This document shows positions 36,035-44,995 of a stretch of 64,000 nucleotides of DNA, piece by piece. The stretch is taken from NCBI RefSeq assembly GCF_900115115.1, contig NZ_FOVI01000004.1, forward strand, positions 1-64,000. The letters run 5' to 3'. Below the pieces are notes generated by a model. The model was not told the origin of the DNA and searched no databases. It was given only the letters and a program-made list of their open reading frames with translations. Each line of letters opens with the position of its first letter. Position 1 is the stretch's first letter. Both the position numbers and the translations under genes were made by a program. The DNA comes from Paenimyroides ummariense. Its GTDB lineage: Bacteria > Bacteroidota > Bacteroidia > Flavobacteriales > Flavobacteriaceae.

Positions 36035-38011
36035 ATGGAAGTTCAAGAACAAATTTTATCGCAAGATATACTGTTAGATTTATATAAAAAATTACTAAAA
36101 CCAAGGTTAATAGAAGAAAAAATGTTGATATTGATTCGTCAGGGAAAAGTATCAAAATGGTTTTCCGGAATGGGGCAGGAAGCTATTGCAGTTGGTGTAA
36201 CATCAATCCTTCATAACGATGAATACATTTTGCCAATGCACAGAAACCTTGGAGTTTTTACAAGTAGAAACATTCCTTTAAGCAGATTGTTTTCGCAATG
36301 GCAAGGCAAACCCAACGGATTTACAAAAGGTCGCGATCGTTCTTTTCATTTTGGAACACAAGAGTTTAATATCGTGGGAATGATCTCGCATTTGGGTCCG
36401 CAATTAGGTATTGCCGATGGTATTGCACTGGCACACAAACTACGAAAAGAAAATAAAATTACAGCTGTTTTTACGGGTGAAGGAGCAACGTCTGAAGGTG
36501 ATTTTCACGAGGCATTAAACGTTGCTGCCGTTTGGGATTTACCGGTTATGTTTATTATTGAAAACAATGGTTACGGGCTTTCGACACCTACGCGAGAACA
36601 ATATAAATGTGAAAATTTAGCCGATAAAGGCATTGGTTACGGTATTGAAAGCCATATCATAGACGGTAACAATATTGTGGAAGTTTACACGAAACTTCAT
36701 GAAATTGCCGAAAATATGCGTCAAAACCCGCATCCGGTTTTAATTGAAATGAAAACATTCAGAATGCGTGGTCACGAAGAGGCGAGTGGTACCAAGTACA
36801 TTCCGCAGGAATTGTTCGAAGAATGGAAAATTAAAGATCCAATTACTCGTTTCAACAATTATTTAACCGAAATGGGTATTTTGTCTGAAGAGCAAGATGC
36901 ACAGTTAAGAAAAGAAATCAAAGAAGAAATTGATACCCATTGGAAAATTACGCAAGACGAAGCTGGTTTAGAAGCTAATCTGGAAACGGAATTGAATGAT
37001 GTGTACAAACCTTACGAATATCAACATTTTGAAGCTGGTTCAGAATCAAAAAACATTCGTTTTATTGATGCAATTTCCGAAGGATTGAAACAATCGTTTG
37101 AGCGTCATGAGAATTTAATAATCATGGGTCAGGATATTGCAGAATACGGAGGCGCTTTTAAAGTAACCGAAGGTTTTGTTTATGCTTTTGGGAAAGATCG
37201 CGTGCGAAACACACCAATTTGCGAGAGTATTATTGTGTCATCGGCTGCCGGATTATCAATCAATAAATACAAATCGGTTGTAGAAATGCAGTTTGCCGAT
37301 TTCGTTTCAACAGGTTTCAACCCAATCGTAAATTTATTGGCAAAACAGCATTACCGTTGGGGTGAACATGCCGATGTGGTTGTGCGTATGCCTTGTGGTG
37401 CAGGTTCTGGTGCAGGTCCGTTCCATTCGCAAACAAACGAAGCTTGGTTTACTAAAACGCCTGGTTTAAAAGTGGTTTATCCTGCTTTTCCTGTCGATGC
37501 CAAAGGTTTGTTGAACACGGCAATTAACGATCCTAACCCGGTAATTTTCTTCGAACATAAAAATCTGTACCGCAGTAAATCGCAAGATGTTCCAACAAAT
37601 TACTATACCATTCCGTTTGGTCAGGCTTCATTAATTAAAGAAGGAATCGATGTTACGATTATTTCGTACGGATCGGGGGTTCATTGGGCATTGGAAACCT
37701 TAGCAAATAACCCGAGTATTTCTGCTGATTTGATCGATTTAAGAACGCTTCAACCTTTAGATTATGAAACAATTAGAAAATCGGTACAAAAAACAAACCG
37801 AGTTATAATTCTACAGGAAGATTCAATGTTTGGTGGAATTGCCAGCGATTTATCGGCTTGGATTATGGAAAATTGTTTTGAATACTTAGATGCGCCTGTA
37901 AAACGTGTGGCAAGTATCGAAACGCCTATACCTTTTATGGATAATCTAGAAGCGCAATATTTGCCTAAAGAACGTTTTGAAAAAGAATTATTAGTACTTT
38001 TACAGTTTTAA
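36035..38011 (+). CDS. Fused alpha/beta E1 of a branched-chain-type 2-oxo acid dehydrogenase
   Basis: 658 aa. Alpha half (about 1-320): GMGQEAIAVGV, GRDRSFHFG, and the thiamine diphosphate motif GEGATSEGDFHEALN...NNGYG. Beta half (about 340-658): GQDIAEYGGAFKVTEGF, GAGSGAGPFHSQ, HKNLYRS and ALETLANN...DLRTLQPLD. Alpha and beta are separate chains in most bacteria and fused in Bacteroidota. Probably supplies the lipoyl-acyl substrate for the E2 at 13.2 kb. Start at ATG 36035, since the longer GTG frame would begin inside the palindrome at 35949-35964. Controlled, I infer, by the adjacent TetR. Confidence 0.85.
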   Translation: MEVQEQILSQDILLDLYKKLLKPRLIEEKMLILIRQGKVSKWFSGMGQEAIAVGVTSILHNDEYILPMHRNLGVFTSRNIPLSRLFSQWQGKPNGFTKGRDRSFHFGTQEFNIVGMISHLGPQLGIADGIALAHKLRKENKITAVFTGEGATSEGDFHEALNVAAVWDLPVMFIIENNGYGLSTPTREQYKCENLADKGIGYGIESHIIDGNNIVEVYTKLHEIAENMRQNPHPVLIEMKTFRMRGHEEASGTKYIPQELFEEWKIKDPITRFNNYLTEMGILSEEQDAQLRKEIKEEIDTHWKITQDEAGLEANLETELNDVYKPYEYQHFEAGSESKNIRFIDAISEGLKQSFERHENLIIMGQDIAEYGGAFKVTEGFVYAFGKDRVRNTPICESIIVSSAAGLSINKYKSVVEMQFADFVSTGFNPIVNLLAKQHYRWGEHADVVVRMPCGAGSGAGPFHSQTNEAWFTKTPGLKVVYPAFPVDAKGLLNTAINDPNPVIFFEHKNLYRSKSQDVPTNYYTIPFGQASLIKEGIDVTIISYGSGVHWALETLANNPSISADLIDLRTLQPLDYETIRKSVQKTNRVIILQEDSMFGGIASDLSAWIMENCFEYLDAPVKRVASIETPIPFMDNLEAQYLPKERFEKELLVLLQF

Positions 38012-38029
38012 ATAAACACACAACAACAA

Positions 38030-38986
38030 ATGAAAACCATAACTTCTTCTAACTTTAATTTTCCGGGTCAAAAATCTGTTTACAAAGGAAAAGTACGCGA
38101 AGTTTATAATATTAACGATGATTTATTGGTAATGATTGCAACCGACCGTTTATCGGCTTTTGATGTAATTATGCCAAAAGGAATTCCATATAAAGGACAA
38201 ATTTTGAATCAAATTGCATCGAAATTCATGCAACTTACACAAGATATTGTTCCAAATTGGTTGGTTGCAAACCCAGATCCAAACGTAGCTGTGGGTTATT
38301 TGTGCGAACCTTTTAAGGTTGAAATGGTTATCCGTGGCTATTTATCGGGTCATGCAGCTCGTGAATATGCGGAAGGGAAACGTGTTTTGTGCGGAGTTGA
38401 AATGCCAGCGGGTATGAAAGAAAATGATAAATTCCCAACACCAATTATCACTCCAACTACCAAAGCAGCTTTAGGTACGCATGACGAAGATATTTCTAAA
38501 GAAGAAATTTTAGCACAAGGAATTGTTTCTAAAGAAGATTACGAAGTATTGGAAAAATACACACATGCTTTATATCAACGTGGAACAGAAATTGCAGCAT
38601 CGCGCGGATTGATTTTGGTTGATACAAAATACGAATTCGGTAAAACCAAAGACGGAAAAATTGTATTGATTGATGAAATTCATACGCCAGATTCTTCTCG
38701 TTATTTTTATGCAGATGGATACCAAGAGCGTCAGGATAACAACGAAGCTCAAAAACAATTATCAAAAGAATTTGTACGTCAGTGGTTAATTTCAAACGGT
38801 TTTCAAGGGAAAGATGGTCAGCAGATTCCTGAAATGACCGATGAATACATTGAAACAGTTTCAGACAGATACATTGAATTATACGAAAATATCATTGGTG
38901 AAAAATTTGAAAAAGCCGATGTATCAAATATTCAGGAACGTATCGAACAAAATGTAAATACCTTTTTGGCATCGTATAAAAAATAA
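38030..38986 (+). CDS. purC: SAICAR synthase (phosphoribosylaminoimidazole-succinocarboxamide synthase)
   Basis: 318 aa. It joins CAIR and aspartate with ATP in purine synthesis. Family motifs: [61 protein letters not shown] and [12 protein letters not shown]. Yeast-type longer form, as usual in Bacteroidota. It is 18 bp after the E1 gene with no recognisable promoter between them, so partly co-transcribed. Other pur genes are not in the window. Confidence 0.95.
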   Translation: MKTITSSNFNFPGQKSVYKGKVREVYNINDDLLVMIATDRLSAFDVIMPKGIPYKGQILNQIASKFMQLTQDIVPNWLVANPDPNVAVGYLCEPFKVEMVIRGYLSGHAAREYAEGKRVLCGVEMPAGMKENDKFPTPIITPTTKAALGTHDEDISKEEILAQGIVSKEDYEVLEKYTHALYQRGTEIAASRGLILVDTKYEFGKTKDGKIVLIDEIHTPDSSRYFYADGYQERQDNNEAQKQLSKEFVRQWLISNGFQGKDGQQIPEMTDEYIETVSDRYIELYENIIGEKFEKADVSNIQERIEQNVNTFLASYKK

Positions 38987-39026
38987 TTCAATTACACGAT
39001 AAAATTCAAAAATTATATTTTCAAAT

Positions 39027-39057
39027 GACCTCACAGGTTTCAAAAGCATGTGAGGTC
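39027..39057. repeat. Intergenic inverted repeat, GACCTCACA type
   Basis: GACCTCACA / TGTGAGGTC, 13-nt centre, in the 160-bp gap after purC. It resembles palindromic elements found between flavobacterial genes; it lacks a T tract, so terminator activity is doubtful. Confidence 0.5.
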
Positions 39058-39146
39058 TGAAAGTAATAAATAAAGTGTATCGACAAGTTTTGTCCTCAAT
39101 AAATTGAATTGAGTTATAAAGTTGTCACAATTATAAAAATAAAATT

Positions 39147-39779
39147 ATGAGCATTATTCCCGCATTGCAGTGGCGTTACGCTACCAAAAAAATGAACGGC
39201 GAAAAAGTTTCTCAAGATAAAGTTAACAGCATTTTAGAAGCAGCGCGATTGGCACCAACTTCTTCCGGTTTGCAGCCCTTTGAAATGATTGTAATTACCA
39301 ATCAATCGTTAAAAGAAAAAATTAAAGCAGTGGCTTTTAATCAGTCGCAATTAACAGATTGTTCGCATTTGATTATTTTTGCTGCTTGGAATTATTACGA
39401 TATTAACAGAATGAATCATTATTTTGATTATTACGAAAAAGAACGTGATTTACCAAAAGGATTCTCTGATAATTACAAAAACGGCGTTATTAAACAGTTG
39501 ACTTCTATGTCGTTAGAAGATCAGTTTGAACATGCTTCCCGACAGGTTTATATTGCCTTGGGAATGGCATTGACAGAAGCCGGAGCTTTAGAAGTAGATA
39601 GCATACCAATGGAGGGTTTTATAAACCATGAAGTTGACAAACTGTTGAATTTAGAAGAAAAAGGACTAAAAAGTGTTGTTATTTTACCGATTGGTTACCG
39701 CGATGCCGAAAACGATTGGCAGGCAGAATTGAAAAAGGTAAGAAAAACAACCAGCGATATGATTACTTATATTGATTAA
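39147..39779 (+). CDS. Nitroreductase family protein (NAD(P)H:flavin oxidoreductase)
   Basis: 210 aa. FMN-binding signature near the N terminus (ALQWRYATKKMNGEKVS, LEAARLAPTSSGLQPFE) and the C-terminal ILPIGYRDAENDW, as in NfsB-like enzymes. Dimeric, cytoplasmic, reduces nitro or quinone compounds by family; native substrate unknown. The next gene starts 15 bp after its stop. Confidence 0.85.
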   Translation: MSIIPALQWRYATKKMNGEKVSQDKVNSILEAARLAPTSSGLQPFEMIVITNQSLKEKIKAVAFNQSQLTDCSHLIIFAAWNYYDINRMNHYFDYYEKERDLPKGFSDNYKNGVIKQLTSMSLEDQFEHASRQVYIALGMALTEAGALEVDSIPMEGFINHEVDKLLNLEEKGLKSVVILPIGYRDAENDWQAELKKVRKTTSDMITYID

Positions 39780-39794
39780 TTTAAAACTTGAATT

Positions 39795-40145
39795 ATGAAA
39801 AATTTAAAAGCTTTATTAGTTGTATTGTTTATTGCGTTTACAACCGTTGTGAGTGCACAAAACAAAAAATCAGAAAAAGCGGTAATTAAAACAAACATTG
39901 TTTGCGATCATTGCAAAGCTTGCGAAACCTGCGGAAAAATGTTTCAGACAGAAATGCTGAAAGTAAAAGGTGTAAAAATGTACGAGTTAGACGAAGAAAA
40001 AGAAACCATTACGGTTTATTTCAATCCTAAAAAAACAAATTTACAAGACATTAAAACAGCAATTTCAAAATTAGGTTTCGATGCCGACGAAATAAAAGCA
40101 GACCCAATAGCTTACGAAAATTTAGACGGTTGTTGCAAAGCATAA
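39795..40145 (+). CDS. Secreted heavy-metal-associated (HMA) domain protein with CxxCxxCxxC
   Basis: 116 aa with signal peptide (ending TTVVSA-Q). The mature domain has a betaalphabetabetaalphabeta HMA layout (VKGVKMYELDEEKETITVYF, LQDIKTAISKLGF). In place of a single CxxC it has four cysteines at 37, 40, 43 and 46 (CDHCKACETCG), plus a C-terminal CC (113-114). Likely binds Cu, Zn or another soft metal in the periplasm. It has only a 15-bp gap from the nitroreductase, so one transcript is likely. No efflux ATPase nearby. Confidence 0.8.
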   Translation: MKNLKALLVVLFIAFTTVVSAQNKKSEKAVIKTNIVCDHCKACETCGKMFQTEMLKVKGVKMYELDEEKETITVYFNPKKTNLQDIKTAISKLGFDADEIKADPIAYENLDGCCKA

Positions 40146-40176
40146 AAAAAATCTTCCAATTGGAAGATTTTTTTTA
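40146..40176 (+). terminator. Terminator after the HMA gene
   Basis: AAAAAATCTTCC, loop AATT, GGAAGATTTTTT, with a long T tract; usable by the convergent lipoprotein gene as well. Confidence 0.88.
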
Positions 40177-40188
40177 TTTATGAATTTT

Positions 40189-40734
40189 TTAAAAAATTAT
40201 TGTTCCTTCTACTAAAATTTCTTCTTCACTGTTTCCGCTCCCTGTCATATCTTCTTTAACAAATTTACCTTTAAAGGTTGCTTTACCATTCATTAATTGA
40301 GCACCAACACCTTGGTGAGTTTGAGTAAGATTTATATTGGTGATTTTAACATTGTTAGAAGCATCATCAATTGAAGTATAAACATCTGTAGTTCCAGTGT
40401 TGAAATAAATTGCTAAATCACCAAAATTTTCTTCACCATTTTCATTTGTAACTTGACAACCAAATCCAACGTTTTGGAATGTTCCAACAATTTGATAAAC
40501 CATAAAATTACCATCTGATGTTCTTTTAGTTCCAACAGCGGCTCCTACACCAGAACTTTTAATAACCTTATCTTTTTCAGAACCTGATAATATTTTAATT
40601 TCAATACTACCTTGACCCTGTCCTTGAGATGTCACACTAGGATCTCCGTCTACATAATCAGCACAAGAGTTAAAAACAAAGAACGATAAAATAGTAGAAA
40701 ACAACAGAATTGATTTAGATAGATGTTTTTTCAT
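40189..40734 (-). CDS. Lipoprotein of unknown function
   Basis: 181-aa lipoprotein (lipobox FNSCADY, Cys24) with a Gly/Gln-rich linker (SQGQGQGSIEIK) and a beta-rich domain (NFMVYQIVGTFQNVGFGCQV, YTSIDDASNNVKITNINLTQ, ATFKGKFV). No family recognised. Monocistronic and convergent with the HMA gene; the next gene (40837) is divergent, separated by 102 bp. Confidence 0.65.
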   Translation of the reverse strand: MKKHLSKSILLFSTILSFFVFNSCADYVDGDPSVTSQGQGQGSIEIKILSGSEKDKVIKSSGVGAAVGTKRTSDGNFMVYQIVGTFQNVGFGCQVTNENGEENFGDLAIYFNTGTTDVYTSIDDASNNVKITNINLTQTHQGVGAQLMNGKATFKGKFVKEDMTGSGNSEEEILVEGTIIF

Positions 40735-40836
40735 AAATTAAGTGTTAAAGATTTATTAATGGCAAATAAATGAATTTTTTTCGATAAAAAAAAAGTTTTA
40801 ATTCATAATATTAATGTATTTCTTTATTTTTAGTTT

Positions 40837-41492
40837 GTGAAAAAAATATACTATATACCAGGAATATTCTCTATTATTCTTTTACCAATTTTAAGCATTT
40901 GGTATATGAATAAGTATGATTATTTTACAAAGCTATCTGCACATCCATTTTATAATATGGATTTTCAAGAAACAGACCGATTTAATAAAGAGAATGGGAT
41001 AATATTTTTATCACTGAAGAATTTATAAAGCAGCGTATTTATAAAGAAGTTAGTTTAAACAATGATAAAAATTCAAAAAACACTTTCAAATATATTGACC
41101 AATTTGTAAATGATGTCGTTCAAACAAAAGACACCATTTATGGATTAAAAATTCATTTTGAAGAAAACGCAACTTATAACGAATTTATCGAAGTACTGAA
41201 TATTTTTAATGAAAGAAATGCCGAAATATATACCTTAGATAACAACACAATGTATTTTGTAGAAAGAGATTGGAAACCACCTTCTCCTGATGACGAAAAG
41301 TTAGAACCACTTGAGATGTTTTATTGTACTTCAGGAATAAGTTATTCAGAACCAGAATACAATTTTTCACAGATTTGGGATAATTTAAAAACTCAATTCA
41401 GTCAAAACAAGATTATTTACAATGCTTATATTATATTCTTTGTAATTACTATAGTATCAATATTTCTAAAAAACAAAAAGCTTCCAAAGTAG
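40837..41492 (+). pseudogene. Frameshifted two-TM membrane protein gene
   Basis: Two overlapping frames make one protein. The first (GTG 40837, TM YIPGIFSIILLPILSIWYM) runs to a stop at about 41028; the second, in the -1 frame, continues without a start codon from about 41000 (ITEEFIKQRIYKEVS) to a stop at 41492 and ends with a TM segment (IIFFVITIVSIFL). Joining at the T run near 40999 (ATTTTTA) restores an 218-aa protein with N- and C-terminal membrane helices. Either a single-base deletion in a homopolymer (mutation or sequencing error) or a -1 frameshift site. Family unknown. Confidence 0.6.
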
Positions 41493-41503
41493 GAAGCTTT
41501 TTT
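41475..41503. terminator. Bidirectional terminator including the stop codon of the frameshifted gene
   Basis: AAAAAGCTTCC / GGAAGCTTTTTT. It carries the TAG at 41490-41492 and ends 1 bp before the convergent ndpA stop. Confidence 0.85.
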
Positions 41504-41504
41504 A

Positions 41505-42563
41505 TTAAGATTTTTGTTCTTTATTAAAGTAAACAAGGTAGTAATACATTTGTTTTTCTTCGTCCCAACCTTTTTCAATGAATTTTTCGGCAGATTCCGG
41601 GTTAATGAAATCCAATTTAATTTGTACGTTGGTATCTAAATTAATAACGTTTTTTATTTTTTTACGAACATCAGAAACTGCGTTGTTTGCAATTGGGAAG
41701 TTAGATACATCTTCAATGCTGTATTTTTCAGCGCGATCTGTTTTGTAGTTTTTAAACTCAGACTGTAAATCAGGATTGTCAATTACTTCATTAATAAAAC
41801 CTTGCTCTTCAAACTCATCATTCTTTGCAAAATAATTTACAGATCGGTTCATGAACATTACCTCTTCTTTTTTATCTTCGGCAGGTAAAACCACATCTTT
41901 AGCAAAGTCCTGAACAAACTTCAAGTATTTTTTGGTCATAAAGTTTTCATCCTGAAAAGCATCAACCGATAAAAAATGTTCTAACCAATAACGCGCATCG
42001 TAACGGTTACTGTCAATAGTTAAAATTTTGTAGCCTTCTTCTTTCTTGTAATTGAAAATGATGCAACCTTTATCTAACTTATTCAGATTAATTCCTTGCT
42101 GAAGCACCATTTCAAGGTTGCTGTTGTTTTCTTCGAACTGTAAAAAATCAGACTTTAATTCACTTTTAAAAATACCAATCGCATCAACCGGATTGTTATC
42201 AATAGTGATATGCGTTAAATAAGTTACATAAACTTCTCCGTTTTTGATATGTGGATGGTTTGACTGCTCATATAAATGTTTGGTTATTTTCTTTGAAACT
42301 TCGTGAACATTGCTTGGGTTTGCAAAAATTTCGTTGGCAAAATTAAACATGTCGTTATAATCTAAATCAACATCGTGTGCAAACTGGTAGTAGTTTTCTT
42401 CTTTTTCGCGAAAAGGCTTAAAAAAATATTCTTTTAAAAGCGGGGTAATTTCGTCGTTTACGTTAAAAGTATTTTCAGACAGAAAAATAGCTTCGGCACG
42501 GCTTTTATTTCCAACTCGGTGAATAGACAAAGATTCTATCTGGGTATTAAATAAATTAATCAT
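41505..42563 (-). CDS. Nucleoid-associated protein, NdpA/YejK-like
   Basis: 352 aa, soluble. Single NdpA (37-kDa nucleoid protein) domain over the whole length: FNTQIESLSIHRVGNKSRAE at the N terminus, YVTYLTHITIDNNPVDAIGIFKSE in the centre, NRYDARYWLEHFLSVDAFQDENF, and FPIANNAVSDVRKK near the C terminus. The family binds DNA non-specifically in E. coli; here it occurs next to a small PRiA4-ORF3-like gene on the same strand, with 93 bp between them. Confidence 0.8.
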   Translation of the reverse strand: MINLFNTQIESLSIHRVGNKSRAEAIFLSENTFNVNDEITPLLKEYFFKPFREKEENYYQFAHDVDLDYNDMFNFANEIFANPSNVHEVSKKITKHLYEQSNHPHIKNGEVYVTYLTHITIDNNPVDAIGIFKSELKSDFLQFEENNSNLEMVLQQGINLNKLDKGCIIFNYKKEEGYKILTIDSNRYDARYWLEHFLSVDAFQDENFMTKKYLKFVQDFAKDVVLPAEDKKEEVMFMNRSVNYFAKNDEFEEQGFINEVIDNPDLQSEFKNYKTDRAEKYSIEDVSNFPIANNAVSDVRKKIKNVINLDTNVQIKLDFINPESAEKFIEKGWDEEKQMYYYLVYFNKEQKS

Positions 42564-42656
42564 AGCGTTTGTACTGTTTATAGGTAAAAAAAGAAAACCG
42601 TTTGGCTTTCTTTAAATATTTTTGAAATTTGAAATTTCTAAATTTGAAATTCGTAA

Positions 42657-43205
42657 TTAATAATTGTTATCGTCGTAATCAAATTCGTTAAAACCTTCAT
42701 CACCGTCAAACATATCAAAATCTTCATCATCGTAATCATCATCAAAATCTCCGTAAATATCGTCTTTAGAAATCGGATCATCGAAGTTTTTCACAGGTGC
42801 ATCTTCAGGTAAAACGCCGTGCGCAAAAAGTAGAGCAGGTAATTCTTTTTCTTCCGAATCATCTTCACTTTCAATTGCAGCCAATTCTACAAAGAACGTC
42901 CAATTTACAAACGGATCGTATATGTAAAGAATTTTTGTTTGATCTTCATACAACAGATCGTTCAGTTTAAAATCGCTCATTGTTTTGTGTTCACCCGGAA
43001 CATCGCCCATATCAAACAACATAATTTCGTCTTGTTGTTCCCAGTTGTCATCGCACAAAAAAAACGATCCGCCTTCCATACCATCAAAACCGAAAGCGTT
43101 GATAATCGTGTTGTGCAAATCTTCTAAAGTATCTGTATCTTTAATGGCAATGTCTCTTAAAACATCATCTTCAGCATCTAAAATAACGCGAAATTTGTAA
43201 ACCAT
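42657..43205 (-). CDS. Plasmid pRiA4b ORF-3-like protein
   Basis: 182 aa from the Met at 43205 (MVYKFRVILDAEDDVLRDI). PRiA4_ORF3 domain with DLHNTIINAFGFDGMEGGSFFL, LNDLLYEDQTKILYIYDP and a very acidic C-terminal tail (about 145-182: DDDYDDEDFDMFDGDEG). No transposition genes nearby, so its old IS-passenger name says little about its role. Function unknown; the acidic tail may mediate protein or nucleic-acid-mimic contacts. Confidence 0.75.
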   Translation of the reverse strand: MVYKFRVILDAEDDVLRDIAIKDTDTLEDLHNTIINAFGFDGMEGGSFFLCDDNWEQQDEIMLFDMGDVPGEHKTMSDFKLNDLLYEDQTKILYIYDPFVNWTFFVELAAIESEDDSEEKELPALLFAHGVLPEDAPVKNFDDPISKDDIYGDFDDDYDDEDFDMFDGDEGFNEFDYDDNNY

Positions 43206-43337
43206 GATTCTTATATTTGATAGCAAATTTACTATTTAATATTGATTTTTTTTGGCTTTTAATTTTTCTTTTTTTTGTTTATGAAGGTAAATTTTACGGT
43301 TGGGAAGGTAAAATCGACAGTTCGGCGACTTTTAGTT

Positions 43338-43366
43338 TTTGCGTTAATAATCTTGCCTTACTTTTG
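43338..43366 (+). promoter_or_regulatory. Promoter of the LytS/2TM/LytTR operon
   Basis: TTTG (43338-43341), 17-bp spacer, TACTTTTG (43359-43366), 26 bp before the ATG at 43393. Confidence 0.55.
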
Positions 43367-43392
43367 ACTTAATAATTAAACTAATTGATTTT

Positions 43393-44709
43393 ATGAAAGA
43401 TTTTTTAAGACATATAAAGCAGTTTTTAATAATATTAGTGATATGCTACGTTATTGTAATTGGTATAAATTATGGCTATGGCACAAGATACAACGGCTTT
43501 GGTTTTGTAAAGCAGTTTATAAATGTGTTTACCTACACTTTTGGAATTTACATGGCAAATATGTTGGTTTTATCTGACTATTATTTAAATCGAAAAAAGA
43601 ATTTTGAAAACATTTTGGTCGGCGGAATTTTAGTAAACATCCTTACAGCTTTGGTTGTTTTACTGTTAGAATTTTTAGGATATTTAGTTTTCATAAATGG
43701 TTCTGCATTTGAAGCATTTACGTTTGTAAAAAATAATTCAACTTTTATGTTGTGGTTTTCAATGACCATTTCAACAATCGTATATATTGTTTTATTGATT
43801 CGTAGAAAAGATAAAATTGAAGTTACGCAGCAAAAAGATATCGCTATAAAAGCAACTGCTTCGTTTGAAACTTTGAAAAATCAGTTAGATCCGCATTTTT
43901 TGTTTAATTCTTTGAATGTTTTGAGTTCGTTGATTGAAGAAAATCCTAAGAAAGCACAAGAATTTACTGTAGCACTTTCAAAGATTTACCGCTATGTTTT
44001 AGATCAAAAAGATAAGAATTTGATTTCGGTTGAAGAAGAACTGAATTTTGCAAAATTGTATGTCTCGCTTTTAAAAATGCGTTTTGAAGATGCCATCATC
44101 ATCAATTTTCAAACAGATGCAGATATAAGCGAATTTAGAATTGTTCCTTTAAGTTTACAGCTTTTGCTAGAAAATGCCATAAAGCACAACATTATATCAG
44201 ACCAAAAACCTTTACAAATTGATATTTTCAAAGAAGAAAATTATCTGGTTGTTCAAAATACTTATCAAAAAAAGCAAACTTTTGAAAAATCTACCAGAAT
44301 TGGATTGCAAAATATTATGCAGCGCTACAATTTAGTATCTAATTTAAATATCGATATTCAACAAACCGAAAAATTATATATTGTAAAACTCCCATTAATT
44401 TCAGGCGAATCGTTAGTTAACTTTCAAGATGATTTAATTACAGAAGAGCTTTTTAATAATGCTTACGATAGAATGTATCAATTAAAAGAATTTTATGTAA
44501 CCGTTTTTGTAGCTGTAATTGTAATTCCTGCAGCAATAATACTAAACTTTTTCTATTTACCTCACTATAAATGGTCGTTAGCAATAGTTTTATTTACACT
44601 TTTTGCACTTGTTATAAACGGATTTAAAACAGTAAACTTCTTGAAGAATTGGGAAAACAAAATGATAAAAAAACAAATTAATAAAAATAGAACTCATGGA
44701 AAATTATAG
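43393..44709 (+). CDS. LytS/AlgZ-type sensor histidine kinase with a C-terminal 2TM domain
   Basis: 438 aa. N-terminal TM region (about 10-30, 42-62, 75-100, 118-136), His_kinase domain with phosphoacceptor His168 in LDPHFLFNSLNVLSSL, N box LLLENAIKHN (257-266) and a degenerate G box (RIGLQNIMQRY). Residues 350-438 form a second membrane module (YQLKEFYVTVFVAVIVIP...NFLKNWENKMIKK) matching the 2TM domain encoded by the next gene. It overlaps that gene by 14 bp. Likely phosphorylates the LytTR regulator at 44995-45732. Confidence 0.85.
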   Translation: MKDFLRHIKQFLIILVICYVIVIGINYGYGTRYNGFGFVKQFINVFTYTFGIYMANMLVLSDYYLNRKKNFENILVGGILVNILTALVVLLLEFLGYLVFINGSAFEAFTFVKNNSTFMLWFSMTISTIVYIVLLIRRKDKIEVTQQKDIAIKATASFETLKNQLDPHFLFNSLNVLSSLIEENPKKAQEFTVALSKIYRYVLDQKDKNLISVEEELNFAKLYVSLLKMRFEDAIIINFQTDADISEFRIVPLSLQLLLENAIKHNIISDQKPLQIDIFKEENYLVVQNTYQKKQTFEKSTRIGLQNIMQRYNLVSNLNIDIQQTEKLYIVKLPLISGESLVNFQDDLITEELFNNAYDRMYQLKEFYVTVFVAVIVIPAAIILNFFYLPHYKWSLAIVLFTLFALVINGFKTVNFLKNWENKMIKKQINKNRTHGKL

Positions 44710-44995
44710 TCAATTAGAACTTTTAAAAGCAAGAAAACGTGTAAAAAAAGTAAAAGATTTTTATATTCACGCTTTAATTTATGCTTTGGTAAACAGCGCG
44801 CTTATTATTTTAAATTTGTTAAGTAATGATACTAATTATTGGTTTGTATTTCCGGTAATTGGTTGGGGAATAGGTTTGTTTTCGCACGCTGCAAATACTT
44901 TTAATTTTATTCCTTTTTTAAATAAAGACTGGGAAAACCGAAAAATTAAGCAGTATATGGACGAAGAACGAAATGCTTTTAAAAATAAACATTAA
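44696..44995 (+). CDS. 2TM-domain protein
   Basis: 99 aa: basic N-terminal helix (LELLKARKRVKKVKDFY), two TM helices (about 25-42 and 50-70, the second with VFPVIGWGIGLFSHA), then NKDWENRKIKQYMDE. Overlaps both neighbours (14 bp and 1 bp), so it is translationally coupled to the kinase and regulator. It shares the FY...WEN..IK frame with the kinase C terminus. Role unknown; such proteins accompany LytTR systems in Bacteroidota, perhaps modulating the kinase. Confidence 0.8.
   Translation: MENYSQLELLKARKRVKKVKDFYIHALIYALVNSALIILNLLSNDTNYWFVFPVIGWGIGLFSHAANTFNFIPFLNKDWENRKIKQYMDEERNAFKNKH

Noticed and set aside
40990-41011. Programmed -1 frameshift as the firm explanation for the 41-kb gene
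   Set aside because: ATTTTTA is only a partial match to the slippery heptamer rule (first base A) and I see no clear stimulatory structure; mutation or read error is at least as likely.
40837-41028. 63-aa separate small protein
   Set aside because: Its frame joins the next open frame through one T-run shift, so it is treated as the first part of a broken gene.
42657-43205. Remnant of a mobile element (PRiA4 ORF3 is an IS passenger in some genomes)
   Set aside because: No transposase, terminal repeats or target duplications nearby; neighbours are core genes.
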